A stretch of 64,000 nucleotides of DNA from Corylus avellana (lineage: Eukaryota; Streptophyta; Magnoliopsida; Fagales; Betulaceae): positions 26,803,515-26,867,514 of the forward strand of contig NC_081543.1 of NCBI RefSeq assembly GCF_901000735.1, given 5' to 3'. Made by a program: the position numbers and the translations under genes. The notes beneath the pieces are model-generated. The model searched no databases and had not been told where the DNA came from. It worked only from the letters and a program-made list of their open reading frames with translations. This document shows, in pieces, positions 32,814 through 46,100 of the stretch. Each line of letters opens with the position of its first letter. Within the stretch, counting starts at the first letter, position 1.

Positions 32814-35800
32814 ATGCCGGGTGCCGTAGGTCTGGAACTTACCAGTTTTATCAACTCTGATTTGACTTGGACAAAGATTAAGAAAGGTAGTAGGAGTTCA
32901 TCAAGGCGGGCTAGGAAATCACTGCCAAGAAGCTTGAAAAATATTGCAGAACTGGTCAATAAGGATCCCAAAGCTGTGGACATGCCTGTTTCTGAATCTG
33001 AGAAGGTACCTTACATGCTAATTTTTTTCTCTCTCTCTCTCTCTTTTCTTTTAGCAATTTCTTATCAGCAAAAATATCCATGCTATAAGACATGACACTA
33101 TCTTATCCGGTTCTATTTGGCAGCTCGGAGTGAGTGTTCTTGGGTGCCGCTTCAGTGAAAAGGCAGAACATGTACCAATCAAGAAGAGGAGATTTTTGTT
33201 TAGGTCACCATCTCCGCCACCTGCAGTCCCTTCTCCGTCTCCTGAGAAGACCGGATTGCTTTTCAAGTTTAAAAATGATTTGCATCAGGAGTTTCGTACC
33301 GAATCATTGGCCAAATCTCAACCTGGTGCAATTAAAGCTGCTGCTTCTACGAACGATTTGGGTCAAATCGTAGATTCTAATCTTCATATTGATGTGAAGA
33401 ACCTGGTTAGGGAAAATGATAAACTTGATGAAACTGAAGACTTCTCTGGCATCTCAATACTTGCTGCTGCCGCCTGCAGTAACTGTTCTGGAGGAGATGA
33501 TGGTCATGCTGAGGAGGGTTCGGGAATGGAAGAATCTTTTGTGCATGAGGTTGCTTTTGAGGGTTCAATGAATAATGAATCATGTTCGTTGTTGAAGGGA
33601 ATTTCCAAGGAAGACCGGAGTTCTGCTGAAATTTCTAAAGGAGGAGCTGGATCATGTATTTCCATCATGCCTGTAGAAGTTGCTGCCTCTTCAAGAACTG
33701 CTAATTCCTCAAACTGCCTATCTCATAAAAATACGACGGAGGGTACATACACACAGGATCTTTCTATGACTACATCAAAGGATCTTTCAAGCAAGAAGGA
33801 TGAGGGAACAGATAGACTGCAGGAGTCCTCTTCACGTGATGATAGGTTGCACTGGGATTTAAATACAGTAATGGATGCATGGGGGCAACCTTTTGAGCAG
33901 TGTTCCGATTCTCAGACCAATGTTGCAGTTGGCATCTCTGAATACGGGAACAGTATTTATAGTGATAGGATGGGGAGCTCAGAAGATCATGAGTTACACA
34001 AGCAAATTGAAAGCATTGAAGGTAATGCTGAAAAGGAAACACTATCTAGTTATTCTAGAGATATGGTACATAAGACGCAACAATCAAGCGTAGAAGAACA
34101 TAAATTGGATGCTTGCACTGATACTGATAGGTCTGTTTGCTTGCAAAAAGGGTTACTTTCTTCTGAGATTGATTATGCTCCAAGTATGGATTCAGTTCAA
34201 GGAACAAAATCCTTTCACAGTCAAGAGGGTATTAGCCCTAATTCTGGATCTGTTGACTTGGTTCCAGCAGATAATGCACTTGGACCTCAAAGTTCTGCTA
34301 ATGTGGATAGAAATGCTTCAGCCCAGTTTGGAACGTCTGGATCTACAGGGAGCAATGAAAGTTCATCCATGCATCAAGCTGGCATCTCGGATATATGTTC
34401 AAAGTTCACTCGTCCTAGACCAAACCATGGTACAAGCACATGTGTATCTGAAGGAAACAGCAATGCAGCTTCCGTTGGTGTTACTAGTGTGAAGAGAGTA
34501 GATGATTACACTGCTGGTGTTCCAACAGGTGAAGTTATATCCCCTTGTACTCAGGTTGAGAAGCATGAGATTGCTCTTTCTCCCATAGCTTTTTGTAGTA
34601 AGGCTGCCTGTGAGAATGGGGATGTTGCAGACGACAATGCTGAGGGTGCTGAAGGAGCTTCCTTTCTTGATAATGGGATTGCCCCTACAAATACAGTTGG
34701 CTTGGAGACCAGTCAACCACAAGAATTTGGGCCTTATGATAATGTTGTAAAAAACTCTGCTTGTAAGTTGGATGAAGTGGGTCCTCAAACTTCTCCCATG
34801 TGTATAGAGACCCCCACCTCTGGTGTACTGGTTGGAGGTCAACCTGCAGTTGTTGTGGGTATGGCCACGCAGCAAGGCAAAGTTTCTGTTCAAGATAATG
34901 CTGAAAGTGGTTCTCAAATGCTGCTCGATGGTGAGGAACCCAAGCCCTTGGAAAAGTGTGTGGCATTGTTTCACTCACCCTCTTGTGATGCATGCCCAGG
35001 TTCTTCTGATGAGCTTGTTAATATTTCTGATAAGGTGGCTCCAGAAGAACCTTTGGGAAACAATTATGGCTCTGATATATGTCATGATGATGGTCATTTA
35101 GTTGGAATCGAAGATGCGAGTGAACTTGAGATGGATTATGATTCTCAGTATGAAGATGGGGAAGTCAGGGAATCCATTGTGCATACTTGGGAAGATTATC
35201 ATGGTGAGGATGTAGAGAGTGAACATGTGGATTATGGATCTGACAATACTATCACATTGGGCTGTGAAGGTGATCAAATGATAAAGAATACCCAGGAATC
35301 TAGCTTCCAACCTCATCCAAGTGGCTCATTATTGACAGAAGTTATTGTGGCAGGATCTGGAATGGAAAGCGCATTCAGAGGACTCTTAACAGGGAAAGAT
35401 GCAAACAATGTGGTTGGGACAAGTGATAATGTTGACAATAAACTGAGCGTGGGTACTGGCAAGGTGACCAGAAATAATGAGATTGATGCCAGGGGCGATG
35501 ATGCGAGGAAAGCAATCCAATCAGCTAGTTTAGATATGAAAATGACTGCATGGGATCAGTTGCTGGAGTGCCAAAAAAATCCTTCAGATATAGAGACTGG
35601 AGTCAGAGATGGCATCAGCTGGAAGAAAACTGATGGAGACTCTGTAGGTGAGTTGGATGCAGAGGATACTGAGGCAAGGATTGCTGAGTCGGGAGTGTTT
35701 AAGAGGGATTTGCGGTCGCGAATTGAAGGCCGAGCATCACGCAACATACTTTTTGGAAAGGATAAGGTATCTGTGCAGGGAAGCAGGTATTCATCCGTGA

Positions 35801-37162
35801 CTAGTTATTTTCTTATGCGATTGATACTCAAATTAGATACATAACTGGTATTGATTGATTTTTTGCTAATTATTTTTACTTTTCAGATACAGTGATACTG
35901 ATGATTCAAATCCTAGATTTGAAAGGGAGTCGGGATCTTTTCAATCCTTTGGTAGGGGTAGATATTCTCGGCAAAATCACACTAGAGGTCGGGGAGGTGA
36001 TCGTTGGGTGGATTCTTCAGAAAACCATAGGGGCTTTAAGCGTCACCATTCTCCTAGTTATCATGGTCCAATGACTCTTCGTCACCTTGGGTCCGAAAAT
36101 AATGCACATCGGTCTTTTAGAAGAAGTGGATCACCGGTTGGAAGGGATGAGGTTTTTGGTGTGCGTGTGGGTGTGGGTGTCGGACCAACTAGAGAGATGA
36201 GCCCGTATAGGCGTTTGAATCTTGGCAGGGGAAGGCCCATAAGATATGGTCCTCAAGTTGACGGGAGAGGAACTAGGGGGAGATATCAAGGACCACCGCG
36301 TGGCAATTTCCGTGAATCTTCCTTTAACCATTCGCATCCTTCGGCCAGGAGAGAGAGAAGCTTCTCTCCTACAGAAAGAAGAGTGAATACTCATGCACAT
36401 CAATCCTGCACAAAATCTCCATCAAGATCTAGAACTCGTTCTCCCATTTGTGGTACTTCAGGTTTCAGACACAGAAGTAAGTCTCCTAATTTCAGATCTG
36501 AGGCCGGGATGCAGAGTCTGCGGTCACCTCACCAGCGGCCTGGCTTTTTGGGTGATCATATGGTAGGTTTTAGGCCACTGCGAAGAGTTCGTGATTCCCC
36601 ACCACCTCATGACCCAAGATGGATTGGAGATAGGAGGGATGAAGTCAGTCATTTCAGGGAGCATGGATACAATCAACGTACTTCAGTTCTAGACAAGAGA
36701 TTACCTGGGAGATTTGGCCCACGGGATGACAGGTTTGACTTGATGGATGGCCCTCGAAGCTACAGATCTTTGCATCCCGGAAGATTGTCGGAGATGGACG
36801 GAGTTGGTAGAGGCAGCCTAAGATATGATGATAGAAGGAAAGATGTTTATAAATACCGATCAAGTAATCTTGTAACCCGTAATGATACAGATGGACCGAT
36901 CAAGCGCTTTCGTTATGATGTTGAAGACGGTTTTGTGGCTGCACGGAACTCTCGTTATCAGGATGGTGCTGATTTCAATGGCCGATGGGAACCTAAGGAT
37001 TACAACAGGGGCATTGACAGCCGAGTAGGTGACGTGGCTAGAAGATCTGGAGTAGGAGGCCCATATGAATTCCAACGAGATGGGAAATATGATGGTAAAT
37101 CAAATTCGTCTGCAATGCGGGAAGTAGAAGAGGATTCATCTCCTAGGAAAAGACCTTCTTGA
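32814..37162 (+). CDS. Uncharacterised plant nuclear protein with RG/RS-rich C-terminus
   Basis: Three coding exons, 32814-33005, 33124-35786 and 35887-37162, with clean GT-AG junctions and preserved frame, give 1376 residues. Visible parts are: a basic N-terminus (SRSSSRRARK); the block MPVSESEKLGV...HVPIKKRRF near 57-88 with a monopartite NLS; a long Ser/Asp/Glu-rich, probably disordered centre; an acidic YDSQYEDGEVRES motif near 736; then an Arg/Gly-rich stretch (FGRGRYSR, RGRGG) from about 970 and RS-type repeats (SPTERR, SRSRTRSP, SKSP) near 1110-1150. Such tails suit RNA binding or splicing-related condensates, but no catalytic domain is seen and the function is unknown. ATG 32982 (MPVSESEK) is an alternative start in the same frame. 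The 3' end faces the phosphatase gene on the other strand. Confidence 0.8.
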
Positions 37163-38327
37163 TCTTTGTGCCCCAGAGCTCCCTTTTTGCCTTCACATTG
37201 GGTGCATCTGCAAGCGGACAGAAATATACTGACCCTGCTGATTTTTTTTTCATCTTCAGCAGGAAAGCATCCAAACCCTGCAGTTCTCTTTATATGCCAG
37301 TGCTTGTTGGATTTGCATTCACTCTTTTTATTATCTTTTTGAATTGTAGATGAGGTCTAGTTGTTGCTTCTCATTTTTGACTTTCCATATTAAATATATA
37401 TTGTTTTGTGGCCAATTCTGGGTGATATAGCCTCTTTGGTGGCCATTGAAATATATCATCAAATCAATGAAAAAAGTTCATTTATTTGTCAGTTCTGCCC
37501 AAAAGTGAATTTATTTTGAGTTTTCCATGTTAATCTAAGAAGAATCCGTTATGTTTACTATTATTAACATCAAGTCTTGTGCCCATGACCCCGTTGTTAC
37601 GATGTAGCATCAAAGCTCCAAAGCGCCTGTCCATTTGGGAAGATCTGTGCATATACATTTCTGGTCATGATATTTTAGTGCCTTGTTTTCTCGGGAAAGA
37701 GGGATTGAGACTTGTAAATTGCTCATATGGTCGAAATTGTAGGCTGCATATGCTGGTAGTTGTCATTCTCTGGTTTTTGCAGGTTTGGTTGATTTCTGAG
37801 AATCTTATGTGAATGCAATTTTGTTGCACAACACTTCTAATAAGACAAAATGCTGGCTGGTGAAGCTATATATGGCAAAATATGGTGCTCCCCTTTCATT
37901 TATTGCATAATGAGGTCTTACTTACAGAGCAAGTGGACGATTTTCTTTTCCTTAACAATGTCTGGATAGGGGTTTTGGGGGGTGCCTTTTGTTTTTCCTT
38001 TGATATAAAGGTGTAATTCTATTTGTGTTTTGGTTTCTTTGTTATACTTATTTCATACCCAAAAAAGTCACTTAAAATAAGTCAGTCGATGTGAAAGGTG
38101 ACATTACTCTTATCAAAATGCTAATCAAAGAAACGAGACCTTAAAATCTTCAGAATTAATTGATCTAACACACTGAATAAGGGGAAAAAGCTAAAAAAGA
38201 AAGAAAGAAAGAAGAAGCTAGTTTTGTGGTTTCCACACAAAACCATATTGCAGATTCCCCCCAATGTAGTGATTCAACTGAACACCTAATTGGGCATGTT
38301 GATGTAGTTTGTGTGGTAATGATGCTG
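37163..38327. other. Convergent 3' flanks of the RS-rich and phosphatase genes
   Basis: This holds the likely 3' UTR of the rightward gene (AATAAA-poor; a CAATGAAAAAAG segment lies near 37466) and that of the leftward gene. Near 38050-38115 there is a partial copy of the MITE family seen complete at 50395-50530. No further coding frame is credible. Confidence 0.5.
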
Positions 38328-40717
38328 TTAACCATAATTAGGCTCTTGGCTTGCACTTTCTGGTGCAATTTGTTGATGATCCACATCCTGGCTGCCCTCT
38401 TCATCGAAGTGTGTGAAGAAGGAATTCATCATTGGGCAATCGTAGTTTAATTCTCCTGGTTTTGCAAATTTTTGCCTTATCAATACAAAAGCCAACAAAC
38501 ACCAAGGTTAGCCTCAACAGATAAAAAAATAAAACTTGATTTTACCCCCACCCAGGAATTTGGGAATGTAAAAGTAAAAATAGTTTTTACCATTCCTGAT
38601 CCATCAGCATTTCATCTGTTAATCCAAACCCTCTTAGCTCTTCTTCAGTGTGATGCACTAATAAGCTGTACCTGTAGATAATATAGGACAATTTTTTTCT
38701 TCAAATTGTATTAGAAGAAGTTTGTCTAACTTAGTTTATTAAATTGATATCTATCCAAAATGCATGCGACATGTTTATGAGAATCACATCGCGAAAAATG
38801 TATCGTTTTGAGTTGGTTTTTAAAAAATTATAGTTTGAAAACGTAGAAAAATCTGCGTTTTCAAATCGCATGCAAATGAGTGCATTTTTGAAAACTAAAC
38901 TACGATTTTTTTTTTTTTTTTTTTAATTTGTTTTTTAAATATAGATCCTAAATTTGTAGTATGTAAATGTATTTTCAGGATTTTTACTATAATATGTTGT
39001 CATGCAGAGGAATTAATTGATTTGAACCTTGAAAAAAAGTTCCCATGGGATTAATGAGAGAAAAAAGGATTACCTTCCACCGTAACCTTTTTCCATAACA
39101 ACCATTTTTCCATTGCCAAAGTTATTAAGCCTCTCAAACTGCTCCACTGTCCATTTGTACCATCTCATTAGAAACACTCGGAGGGTCAGGCCATGTGAGA
39201 CTATCACCAAGTTCATGTTCGGGTTTCGTTGCCCCGGAGGCTGAAAGCGTCCGATATCAATATCCGATCTTAGTGTTTCTCTGAATCCTGTTGCATTGAT
39301 ACATATGGGGTTGAACATTTTGCTGTAATTTGAGAGAAAACGATACAAACTTTAGGTATAACTCATTCTTGAAAACCGTTTGCAAGGGAAGGATGCCTAA
39401 AACATTTAAAATAGTAACATACTACCACGCTTCCGAATTCGGCGTACACGGCAACCTTCTATATATTCTATAGGTTGTCACTTCCGTAACTCAAACCCGT
39501 GACGTAGTGTTTAATTTTGATACCAAATGATACGAACTCACAGGTAAAACTCACTCACCCTTAAAAACAAGGGAATGTGCCTAAAAGCTCAAGTGGAACA
39601 TTTAAAATCGTAACAGAAAATGATTGCGCAGTAATAAAACTAAACTACCTGTTATTCTGTCATAAACATCAGCTGCAGATTCTCCATTGGGAAAGCGGTA
39701 AAAGAAACGACCATAAAGCATGCGCATGGCTTTCTCTAATCGCATCTTCTCTCTGTCCTGAAAATTCCCTTTTATGGAAAGTTGTAAATGAAACCCATTT
39801 AAGAGATTTATTCTTTTATGATGAAAACAATTTACAGTTAAATGGGTAAGTAATTATTTGCTTTAATAACCCATTTGGAAACTAAACAAAACTTGGGTGG
39901 GTTTTAAGCTAGAGATATGATACAATTGGAAAAGTGAACCTGTCAAACAGTTAATTTCCACTTTGGTGATTGCTTGCAACTGAATTTTTGGGTTTCAACA
40001 TTTCTCAGTTTTTCGGATGGCCGGACTGGCGATGTCTGATGGGTCACTTGCAAAATAAAGGAAAAACTACAAGAGACCAACGGATTTCCGAAGACCATTT
40101 TCTCTATTTTGCAGGTGACCAATCGGCAGTCCGGTCGTCTAAATACCATCTTCAACACTTTTTGACTGTTTTTGTCAATCTCTTGTTTTCTTTTTTAGCA
40201 AGGTGGACTAAATGAAAGACCTACCAAAATCTTGTTCTCTTAGACGAGGCTCTTCTCTCATGCCAGCAATTCTTGGGCGCTCAAATGCACAAGCTAAGCT
40301 CTTTAATGTCTCCAGTGTTCTTCTATAGGGAGAAACATAGAAGTAGACCTTCCAATCCCCTGCTTTGTCCTGCTCAATCAGCTCCTTGATTTCTCTCCCA
40401 CACTCCAGAGCTTCAGCCATTCCTTTCTCTGTCAGTCCAATCTTTGGATCAGCAACTCTTGTGTACACACTCTCATCAACATTTCCTTCACTCTGTCCAT
40501 GTCTTACCAGGATTATCCGGCGTGGCCGAGGAGGCGGAACTTTGGCGGCCGAGCTGCTGAGAGCATTCTTTTCAGGGAAAGTAGCCAGCCCATTACTTGT
40601 TACCTTAACAGATTCCCTTGACTTCTCACAGCATTGGATGGAATTTGAAGCAAACAGTTTTGGTTGCAAGATTGGGAGAGCTGAGGCTGAGGATAGAGAT
40701 GGAGAAAGAGTGGCCAT
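38328..40717 (-). CDS. Chloroplast-targeted phosphoglycerate mutase-like histidine phosphatase (AT74 type)
   Basis: Five exons on the minus strand (40717-40225, 39768-39649, 39287-39074, 38671-38591, 38475-38328) join in frame to 351 residues. Residues 1-60 are Ser/Ala-rich with few acidic residues, consistent with a plastid transit peptide. The histidine phosphatase core follows: LVRHGQSEGN with catalytic H73, the VSPYRRTLET block, a REQDFGNFQDRE segment across exons 1-2, and the second catalytic histidine in VSHGLTLR (about H236). The C-terminal GLTDEML-DQEWQKFAKPGELNYD is typical of Arabidopsis AT74/AT74H. The family has phosphatase-type chemistry, but the plant substrate is not established and this is not the glycolytic enzyme. 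ATG 40717 is the first in frame. The 3' end converges on the RS-rich protein gene. Confidence 0.9.
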
Positions 40718-43011
40718 AGCTTGAGAGCTATCCAAAAAGATAACCAAGTAGCAGCAAAAGTGAAAAGGTCTAATTGACTCATGTTAGTATGTGAACTTGA
40801 CTGTGGTTGATCTAGTCTTTGATAGGCAAGTTTTAGTTCATTTCATTTCATGCCAAAAAGGAGTGGCCTACACACCTTCAAGCCATAGGAAACACTTTCC
40901 AATTTCCTTTATAGTTCTAGGGAATGCAGTTTGTAGTCTAGGACTAGCAATTCGTGTTTGCGTCTTAAGTTTAAGTCATGTTGAGACATGGGAATAAGAT
41001 GACCCATATAATTAAACAGGTCAGACCCTCCAACCCTAACCTGCTTATTTCGTGTTGGATTCATGTCAGATTCGTAAGTTGTGTAAAAATTGCCATATCC
41101 ATATGTCGCTTGTCGAGGCATGAATATAAAACTATATAAGCCTTGATCCTAACTCGCTAATTTCGTATCGAATTTATTGGTTGTATGAAAAATTGATAGC
41201 CCTCATTTATACGTGCGAGTTGCTGGTGAACTTTATTTGATAGCGGTCGATGTGTGGTGGAAGTTGGAAGGGGACCATTTTAAGCTTTTGTGATGTTGGT
41301 GAATGCTTCACTCAAAACAAAAGGAATCCATATGGATCATGGAAATTGGAGTAGGGGACCAATGTTCTTCTCTAGGGTCCCAAATAATTTGTCCTCTAGG
41401 ATGAGGAATCTCAAGTATGATTGCAATTGCCAATTGATGATAACAGAGTATTCTTTTGCAAACTTTTTTTACCAAAATAATCATCAGAAAATTGGGTAGT
41501 TAAACTTATCATAAAACACTGATTACCATAAGTTTTTCATAAGTTAATTGTGACGTGTGATTAGTGTTAAAAATTGTTGTGATTTTATAACTTTTAGTGA
41601 CTTTTATAAATTCGATTTCCTTTATGCTAAGGGAAAGTGTGTGTTTTCTCAAATACTAGCCTTTATCATTATCAATTGAGTAATTTCACTTGACTGATGT
41701 GACAGTGTCTATTAGTCATTAGATCAGTCTTTATTAAAAAAATAAATACTACTAAAGGGCACTAATGACCACATCAACATAGAGTGTCGTATGTAGCATT
41801 ACTTTAGCGAGTGAGTTCTTCCTCAATCTTGTAATATTAACCGTTTGTTTGAAGTTATTCAATCACTCAAGACAAGTCAAATCCTATGTTTATTGTCTTA
41901 AAAATTGGACCAATAAGGTTAATTGGGCCTGTTGTTGTGGTTTGCCTAATTAAACCTTTTCGTTGCGGTCCAAACGTTAATAAGACAGGCCATAGTTTGC
42001 GAATCCCAATTGCCAATATGAGGCTTAGGGTTGAGACTTGCAATATTTTTTTTAAAAAGGCCTGGCCCATACTTGTCTGATGAAACACAAAACTGAATTT
42101 GTCCCTCCTAGTCCTACGTGTCGCATGGACAGCCACATGATCGTTTACATTTTACTAGCCGACATGACAAGTGTCATATAGACTGTCATATAAATGTCAT
42201 GTAAACTGCTAAGTTATACTCTATTTTTAAGTGGCTGACTTGTCAAATGTAACATGAACCGATTCGTTAGTTTGTAAAAAATTTATAGTAAAAATTATAG
42301 TAACTTTAGCAGCACTCTTGCTACAAAGTTAGACTTGCAAAGTCGTTTTCAGTGAAATTTAAATCTCTGGTTAGTTTTCTTGATGATCTGAATTTCCTAA
42401 TGTAGTGTTTAATTTCTTGGTGCTTTATCGTCCACAAAAACTATTTCTCCACTCCACCCAGACATTACACTAAATTGTACATCACCTTCCACTCAAAATT
42501 CTTCATAGAAACTTGAAATATGTCCTGAAATTGAATATTTGTTAGTTGATAAAAATCATGTAATCTAGACTTAAATCTGTAACCACTCTGTGCAGCCTCT
42601 CGAGAAGATTTTGTTACTTGTTTAATTCATTTCCTACCCTTTGTATGTATTTTTGCATTATTTTAATTCATTTCAGGTCTGTTAATTGAGGAGCCCACCC
42701 CGTTTTTTCGTTTTAGGATCGTCCACTTTTTTTTTTGTCAAATCGGGAGTGTGAATGATTCTCTATTGTTAACCTTTCCTTTATGCAATTAGAACCAAAA
42801 AAAAAAAAAAAAAAAAAAATCCTAAATTAATGCTACATGATATGGAAGTAATTCCCTTATATAATTCTTTCAATGATGCAACACAGAAACCTCGATTGAC
42901 AATTTTTTTTCGAAAATACTAAGAAAGAGAGCAAGTATTGGTAGTCCGTAACATGGCAACAAAAAATAGATTATTTCTGTTTTTAAAAGTCACTTAAAAC
43001 ACACCACGTGT
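40718..43011. other. Spacer with hAT and MITE relics, no gene seen
   Basis: The first hundred bases are the phosphatase promoter side. At about 40990-41215 lies a diverged hAT-family copy ending AATTGATAGCCCT. At about 41690-41815 there is a MITE-like unit with CTGATGTG and CACATCAACA near its ends. Poly-A runs occur near 42798-42819. Confidence 0.5.
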
Positions 43012-43121
43012 CTCTAAGAAGTAGCTCAATCAGTTAAGACCATGCTTAATGAAGCGGAGGTTACTAGTTCGAATCTTCATTCCCCCTCTTATGTGGACAT
43101 GTCAAAAAAAAAAAAAAAAAA
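43012..43121 (+). mobile_element. tRNA-derived SINE, copy 2
   Basis: A-box-like GTAGCTCAATCAGTTAAGAC, B-box-like AGTTCGAATC, then CCCCCTCTTATGTGGACATG and an 18-base poly-A tail. Its sequence matches copies 1 and 3 throughout. It appears to sit inside a MITE of the 50.4-kb family (CACTTAAAACACA on the left, AAGTGTAGCGTTATTC on the right). No clear target duplication is visible. Confidence 0.8.
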
Positions 43122-46100
43122 CATCAAGTCAATTAATATAAAATAAACATGATAAACAAGTGTAGCGTTATTCATTTTATAAAGGGAGCGGGAGGAAGCA
43201 ACTATTCTTTGTTTTACCTCCAACTACAACTTGAACCTTATTTCCCCAACTTTTCCTTATATATATAAAACCAAGATCCCCAGTCAAGCAGCCCAACGAC
43301 TAAAAAATTAGTGTTCATATATATATATATATATATATATAACAAAAGAGTACCTCTCACTAGATTTGTCTCTTATAGAAATGGGTTTTTCTTAATCATC
43401 CCAAAGAAAAATGCTGCCGGGTTCGCTAAGATACTTCTTGTAATTGACAACACAAAACATTATTCAATCCAACATACGTGCAAGATTAATTAACCTCTTA
43501 TTTAAATCCATACAAATTTTCCTTCAAATTGGTTCACTCTATTAATTAAACTGATATCCATTCAAAATGTATGCAATAATTTACAATATTTTTAATTATC
43601 ACATATATATATATATATTATAAGTAACACGTGTCATAATATGATTAGTATACGTTAACATGTTAAGTTAACGAATTTCGCTAGCTTCTCAAATAGCAGG
43701 GATCAATTTATTTCTCTGCTTACTCTAAAAAACGATTAATCACTTTTTAAACCCCGGAAAATTATTTGTCAAAACTTTGAACCATAAAAATCAAAATTTT
43801 ATTTATTTATTTATTTTAATTTTTTTTCCCAATTGTTGAAGAAACAAGAAAAAGAAATAATTCATTACTTGTTGAAGAGACATGCCCCATATAAGACAAG
43901 AGGCATAGGCTTTTATATTTTCTTTTAGTTCTTGTCATTTGCATTGACTTTAGTCCTGTCGGTGACTCATCTTTCGTGCAAGCGAAGGAGAGAAGGAATT
44001 AATTAATAGAGGGAAGAGTGTAGTTTTGGAAATATTAATATTAATTAAATCTTTTATATAATTTGGATTGTTTGGTTAATTAATTGAATTTAATCACTAT
44101 ATTTATACCATTTTTAAAGTATCAATTCCTCCCACCAATGAAGCTGTCAAACACAAGTGTACTATAATACAAGAGACACACAGTTTTCTTCAAAGGACAC
44201 TTGTTTTGTTAATTTTAATAAGCATGTATGTAAGAAGTATATGCTCTAAGATACATATACGTATCAATTTAACTAATTGAATTTGATGAATTTTTGTTCA
44301 ATCTAATTTGAAAGAAAACTTAATCTTAAAACAGCTAAAGATGTAGAATTAACTTCATCTTGATTGTAGACTTTTGATTTTTCATCATAGTTTGTAATTT
44401 AGAAGGTGACAATTCGTGTTTGCTTTTAACGTGGTCCTCAAGGCTTGGAAAATTTGCCATTTGGTGATTTATTATTCTATTTTAAAGTTTGATTTCTGGG
44501 GTAGGAGACTTTGGAAAAGTTCAGCGCATCCCCCGGCATAGGACCCCTAATGGTGACACTTTTACCGACGACCACTCGAGAGTTCCACGAACCGACGGAC
44601 CATTGACCGACGATTGCCTAAACATGACAGGAAAGCAATATCAGGAAAGGCATCCCTTCACTTACAGGGAATTTGCAACCGTCCATGAATGAGTCCCCTG
44701 CCTTTTGTGCTTACCATATCAGCCCTACTTGCGGGTTACAAACCCTAGTTTGACGTAGGACATTCATCTGACCCCTTTTATCTTATAATCTCTTACATTT
44801 TCAGAGATTATCTTAGTGACTTAATCCTTAGACTATTCACTGTCTGTTTTTGGAGATATTCTTGACCGAATTACCAAGATGCAAGTCAATTGTATGAACA
44901 CATGCATGTGGACTATTAGAAATGGCCCAAAAGAAAAGTAAAATGTTCACACTTCAAAGTACACACAAACATACAAAACAAAAGACGAAATAGAAACTGC
45001 AATTTGTTTTAGGAATTACAACGTGAAAAGTATGTACTAATAATTTTCTAAGCCTTGTATTGTAGGGGCTCCATATTTTAACTTTTTGTGTTAAAAGTCC
45101 AGGCATGAGCCATGCATTTTGTTTGGGTGACTTCTCTCTGTCGTAGCCATCAGGTTCCGTATTGACTTATTTACATCAAAGGGTCCATTTGCTCGTGCTC
45201 TTGTCAAATTGCTGGTCTCTTGCACCCCTCAAAGTACACTACGTACCAATTGGTCAGAAGAAAATTTTAGGGTTTTCTTTTTCTTTTTTTTTTCTTTTTT
45301 TCAACGTGAGATAAGCAAGGCGTGATACTGATGCGACAGATAACATAATACTTATTATGTTTATTATAATTAAATTTAGAGGAGATTTTATAAAATTTTA
45401 TTAAATTTTCATTCGTTTTGATACTTTCTTCCTATTACTTAAAAACTTTCAATTAAGGGTATTAAATTTTTAATTTCTGTCAATTACTCAATTTTATTAG
45501 GATTTTCTGTTAACTTTTGTCAAAATACCCACTTTTTTTAAGGAAAAAAAAATTAAAAAATTAAAAAAATTGCAAAGATGTTGCAAAGATTTTTTATTTT
45601 TTATTTATTTTTTATATAAAAAGAAAACTGACTCAATCTATACTTTTTTTTTTTTTTTTATAACAAAAAAGAAGAAAGTATTTTGATAAGATTTAATAGA
45701 AAATTCTAATGGAAGAAGGTAAATGAAAAAAAAAATTGAAAGTTTTTAAACCTTTGAGGTACTTTCAAAATGCGTGAAAATTTATGAAAGTTTTGCAAAG
45801 TCTCCTCTAAAATTTAATTAATCATTTTTTAATTAACGTGACAAACTTATAAATTGACTTGAGTGTCTATGTTAGTTTACAAAAAAAAATTGTAGTAAAA
45901 ATTATAGTATTCTTTATAGCACTCATTCGTTTAAGAGGAGTACTTAAAATTTTGTGCACTTATAAGTAGGTTTAAATAAAATAAAAGGTTACTTTGAATC
46001 ATTGGCCTTATAAAGAATGGTGGCTTTCTCACTTTAATTCACTTTAACTTACTTGAAATTAATCATTATATTTAAAATTATGTAGGCATTTATCAAGCAT

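Noticed and set aside
43258..43268. TATATATAAA that looks like a TATA box
   Set aside because: No credible coding frame or splice pattern follows; the region is a TA-rich spacer.
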